A stretch of 8,165 nucleotides of DNA from a bacterium (GTDB lineage Bacteria > Actinomycetota > Acidimicrobiia > UBA5794 > ZC4RG35), in contig JAPPKR010000182.1 in assembly GCA_028819835.1 (NCBI GenBank), positions 1 to 8,165 on the forward strand, given 5' to 3'. The notes under the pieces are model-generated. The model did no database searches. It was not told the origin of the DNA and saw only the letters and a list, made by a program, of their open reading frames with translations. A program made the position numbers and the translations under genes. The number at the start of each line of letters is the position of its first letter. The first letter of the stretch is position 1. This document shows positions 6,822 to 8,165 of the stretch, piece after piece.

Positions 6822-6847
6822 AAAACCCTCAAACTAGGCTGGCTCCC
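6810..6847 (+). promoter_or_regulatory. Promoter-like element of copy 6
   Basis: TAGGCT (6835-6840) lies 7 nt (GGCTCCC) before the ATG at 6848, matching the other copies; AGGCTGGCT is shared with copy 5. A weak -35-like TTGCAC (6810-6815) sits 19 nt upstream of the hexamer, inside the dyad described at 6799-6821. Confidence 0.55.
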
Positions 6848-7687
6848 ATGACTGAATGGATCACGACCCCTGACGGCATCCGCATCGCCTACCACGAGGT
6901 CGGCGCCGGCGACCCGGCAATTGTCTTCATACACGGCGGTTTCGGCAACCGCAGCGGCTTCGAACTCCAAGAGGGGTACTTCTCTCCCAACCACCGGTGC
7001 ATCGCGGTCGACCTCCGCGGCCACGGAGAGAGCGACAAACCCGATGAGCTGTACATCATGGAGCAGCACGGTGACGACGTGGCCGCACTCATCCGCCAAC
7101 TGGGACTGCAACGGCCGGTGCTGGTGGGCCAGAGCATGGGAGGACAAGTGGTGATCTCAGCCGCAGCCCGACATCCCGACCTCATCGGCGCGATCGCCAG
7201 CCTGGACTCACCCAGCAACATCCCCGGATGGACCGCCCGCCATCACGGACCCTTCGACCATCTGATGCAGGAGGGCCTCCCGTTCCGGGAGACGCTGCTC
7301 GGGTTCCTCAGTGCCTCCCACCTGCCCACTGACGACCCGACCCGCGCCCAGAAAGCAGCCGAGCGACTGGCGCAGGTTCCCGACCATGTGATCCTCAGCG
7401 ACTGGCACGGGTTGAGCGCCTTCGATCCCGGGCCGATACTGGCAGCCATCAAGTGCCCTTATCTGTACGTCGACTGCGGTCAACCCCTCATCGACCTGGA
7501 TCTGGTCCGAGAACTGTGCCCCCAGGTGGTGATCGGCAAGCCGGTCGGCGCAGGACATGGGGCCCTCCGAGTGGTGCCGGACCAGATCAACGCCATGCTC
7601 CGGCGCTTCATCGAACACGCCGACGCAATCGCAGCCGAGATGGTCCGCACCGGCGGAGTGTTCCAGTACACCTTCCCCGAGAAATGA
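6848..7687 (+). CDS. Alpha/beta-fold hydrolase, copy 6 (279 aa)
   Basis: Complete paralog: MTEWITTPDG start, HG 29-30 (HGGFGNRSGF), RGHGESDKPDELY, Ser96 in GQSMGG, Asp120 in SLDSPSNIPGW, and His237 in GAGH. The canonical acid position is Leu214 (GQPLIDLD), leaving Asp216 or Asp218 as the nearby acid. The subtype marks are those of copies 3 and 4 (GKPV), but the lid motif GLPFRETL, the stretch VPDHVIL and the tail LRRFIEHADAIAAEMV match copy 5, from which it is separated by the two minus-strand transport genes. QEGYF replaces QEEYF near residue 41. It is divergent from the binding-protein gene. Substrate unknown. Confidence 0.93.
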   Translation: MTEWITTPDGIRIAYHEVGAGDPAIVFIHGGFGNRSGFELQEGYFSPNHRCIAVDLRGHGESDKPDELYIMEQHGDDVAALIRQLGLQRPVLVGQSMGGQVVISAAARHPDLIGAIASLDSPSNIPGWTARHHGPFDHLMQEGLPFRETLLGFLSASHLPTDDPTRAQKAAERLAQVPDHVILSDWHGLSAFDPGPILAAIKCPYLYVDCGQPLIDLDLVRELCPQVVIGKPVGAGHGALRVVPDQINAMLRRFIEHADAIAAEMVRTGGVFQYTFPEK

Positions 7688-7807
7688 GCAGCGCTTCCAC
7701 CCACTGCCACCAGCCTCAGAACTCGGGTTAAGTCCCGATCACGGCCAAAATCGCAAAAAAAGAGGGGTCCCCTTCGGGCTCCCTCCCCCAACACCCTAGC
7801 GGCCTAT
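7688..7807. other. Intergenic region after copy 6
   Basis: No gene. It holds a short dyad, TCGGG-TTAAGT-CCCGA (7723-7738), without a T run after it, followed by the A7 tract and hairpin of the minus-strand terminator at 7755-7785. Confidence 0.6.
7755..7785 (-). terminator. Rho-independent terminator, minus-strand orientation
   Basis: Bases 7762-7785 form a ten-position stem with one mismatch (GAGGGG, T/C mismatch, CCC) around the loop CTTC. The seven A at 7755-7761 become a T7 run directly after the hairpin on the minus strand. On the + strand no T run follows, so it would not strongly end the copy 6 transcript. It implies minus-strand transcription entering from the right, although no minus-strand gene was found between 7800 and 8165. 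Confidence 0.6.
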
Positions 7808-8092
7808 ATGATCCCAGGTCAGCGTTGTATTGGCCTTTGTCAGTACCATTTTTGGTATCAGGACGCTCTCTGGGTTCTCTGTAAATTGTTGGGCTCGCAG
7901 TGGAGGAGGTGTTGTTTGCGGTTCTCGGTGGTGGGGGCGATTCGCCACTCTCTGAGATGTCAGGCGCCCCCCAACAGGATTCAGCTTGTTGTGCTTCTGC
8001 CCTTGGGCATTCTATGGAGGGCGGTCAGTCTCTTTCGGGGGTTTTGCTCTGTCCGATTCTGGGGCGGTGAGCGTTTATACTTTGCTAAGGCT
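7801..8092. other. About 290 nt without a convincing gene; T/G-rich on + strand
   Basis: One + frame is open from an ATG at 7808 to the window end, but its translation up to 8092 is rich in Cys, Trp and Arg and its codons often end in T, unlike the neighbouring genes, so it is probably not coding. Small dyads are TACCA-TTTT-TGGTA (7844-7857), GGCG-ATT-CGCC (7936-7946) and TGCCC-TT-GGGCA (7998-8009). The stretch could be a long leader, a structured RNA or decayed sequence; no known RNA family was recognised. Confidence 0.5.
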
Positions 8093-8165
8093 ATGGCGGT
8101 CTTTGAGGGCGGGGGCGGCAACTGGATCACCCTGGTCGGCGGCTCTGTTCTGTCGATGGGAGTCA
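8093..8165 (+). CDS. Possible N-terminus of an unidentified protein (cut by window edge)
   Basis: ATG at 8093 opens 24 codons without a stop: MAVFEGGGGN, then WITLVGGSVLSMGV, a hydrophobic segment that could begin a transmembrane helix. Codons here end mostly in C or G, unlike the sequence just upstream. A TATACT hexamer (8076-8081) lies 11 nt before the ATG, compatible with a very short leader. The fragment is too short to name a family; a transporter is only a guess, and it may be a chance frame. Confidence 0.3.
   Translation, partial: MAVFEGGGGNWITLVGGSVLSMGV

Larger units (their letters stand above)
2..7687 (+). repeat. Six-copy paralogous hydrolase gene array
   Basis: Six same-strand copies of one gene family occur within 7.7 kb, interrupted only by two oppositely oriented transport genes. 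N-terminal (about residues 1-60), nucleophile and C-terminal (last 45) blocks are highly conserved in protein and DNA; the lid (about 128-200) and the loop before the catalytic His differ. The pattern indicates repeated duplication followed by divergence and partial sequence exchange. Confidence 0.85.

Noticed and set aside
7808..8092. Open + frame from ATG 7808 through the window end as one gene
   Set aside because: Its translation before 8093 is rich in Cys, Trp and Arg with atypical codon endings, which suggests non-coding sequence.
1..8165. CRISPR array, tRNA or rRNA genes, insertion sequence
   Set aside because: No regularly spaced short repeats, no cloverleaf or rRNA motifs, and no transposase frame or terminal inverted repeats were seen. 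The large repeats are paralogous genes.

Overview
The window looks like a high-GC bacterial chromosome fragment. Genes lie close together, codons favour G or C at the third position, and several starts have no usable Shine-Dalgarno sequence but carry a TAnnnT-type hexamer exactly 7 nt before the start codon. That geometry is typical of leaderless transcription, common in Actinomycetota, so an actinobacterial origin (possibly a deep lineage such as Acidimicrobiia) is the best guess. No marker gene fixes the taxonomy.

The dominant feature is an array of six paralogous alpha/beta-fold hydrolase genes on the + strand: a 3' fragment (2-139), four consecutive full genes (472-1314, 1437-2276, 2360-3196, 3274-4113) and a sixth (6848-7687). 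Each full copy is 278-280 residues with an HG oxyanion motif, a GQS[MA]GG nucleophile elbow, a G[AS]GH catalytic histidine and an almost invariant C-terminal tail. The central lid region and the acid-residue position vary. The full copies fall into two types: copies 2 and 5 (Asp at the canonical acid position, GKTV before the His) and copies 3, 4 and 6 (Arg, Tyr or Leu at that position, GKPV before the His). Each full copy has its own promoter-like hexamer at the same distance from ATG, so they look like separately transcribed genes.

Between copies 5 and 6 lies a pair of minus-strand genes, probably one transcript: a lipoprotein solute-binding protein resembling NMT1/SsuA-type ABC receptors (5097-6773), then a ten-helix EamA/DMT-family permease (4148-5044). 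The binding-protein gene diverges from hydrolase copy 6. The 74-nt gap between them holds two outward-facing promoter-like elements and a strong inverted repeat (6799-6821) lying between the two -10 hexamers, a good candidate for a shared operator. The permease converges on hydrolase copy 5 with a 34-nt gap.

Downstream of copy 6 there is an intrinsic terminator oriented for minus-strand transcription (7755-7785), then about 290 nt without a convincing gene, and possibly the first codons of a new + strand gene running off the right edge. A working idea, which is inference, is a capture, transport and hydrolysis locus: the lipoprotein binds an organic solute, the permease moves a substrate or product, and a diversified set of hydrolases with a constant core acts on related esters, lactones or similar compounds. 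The substrate cannot be read from the sequence.
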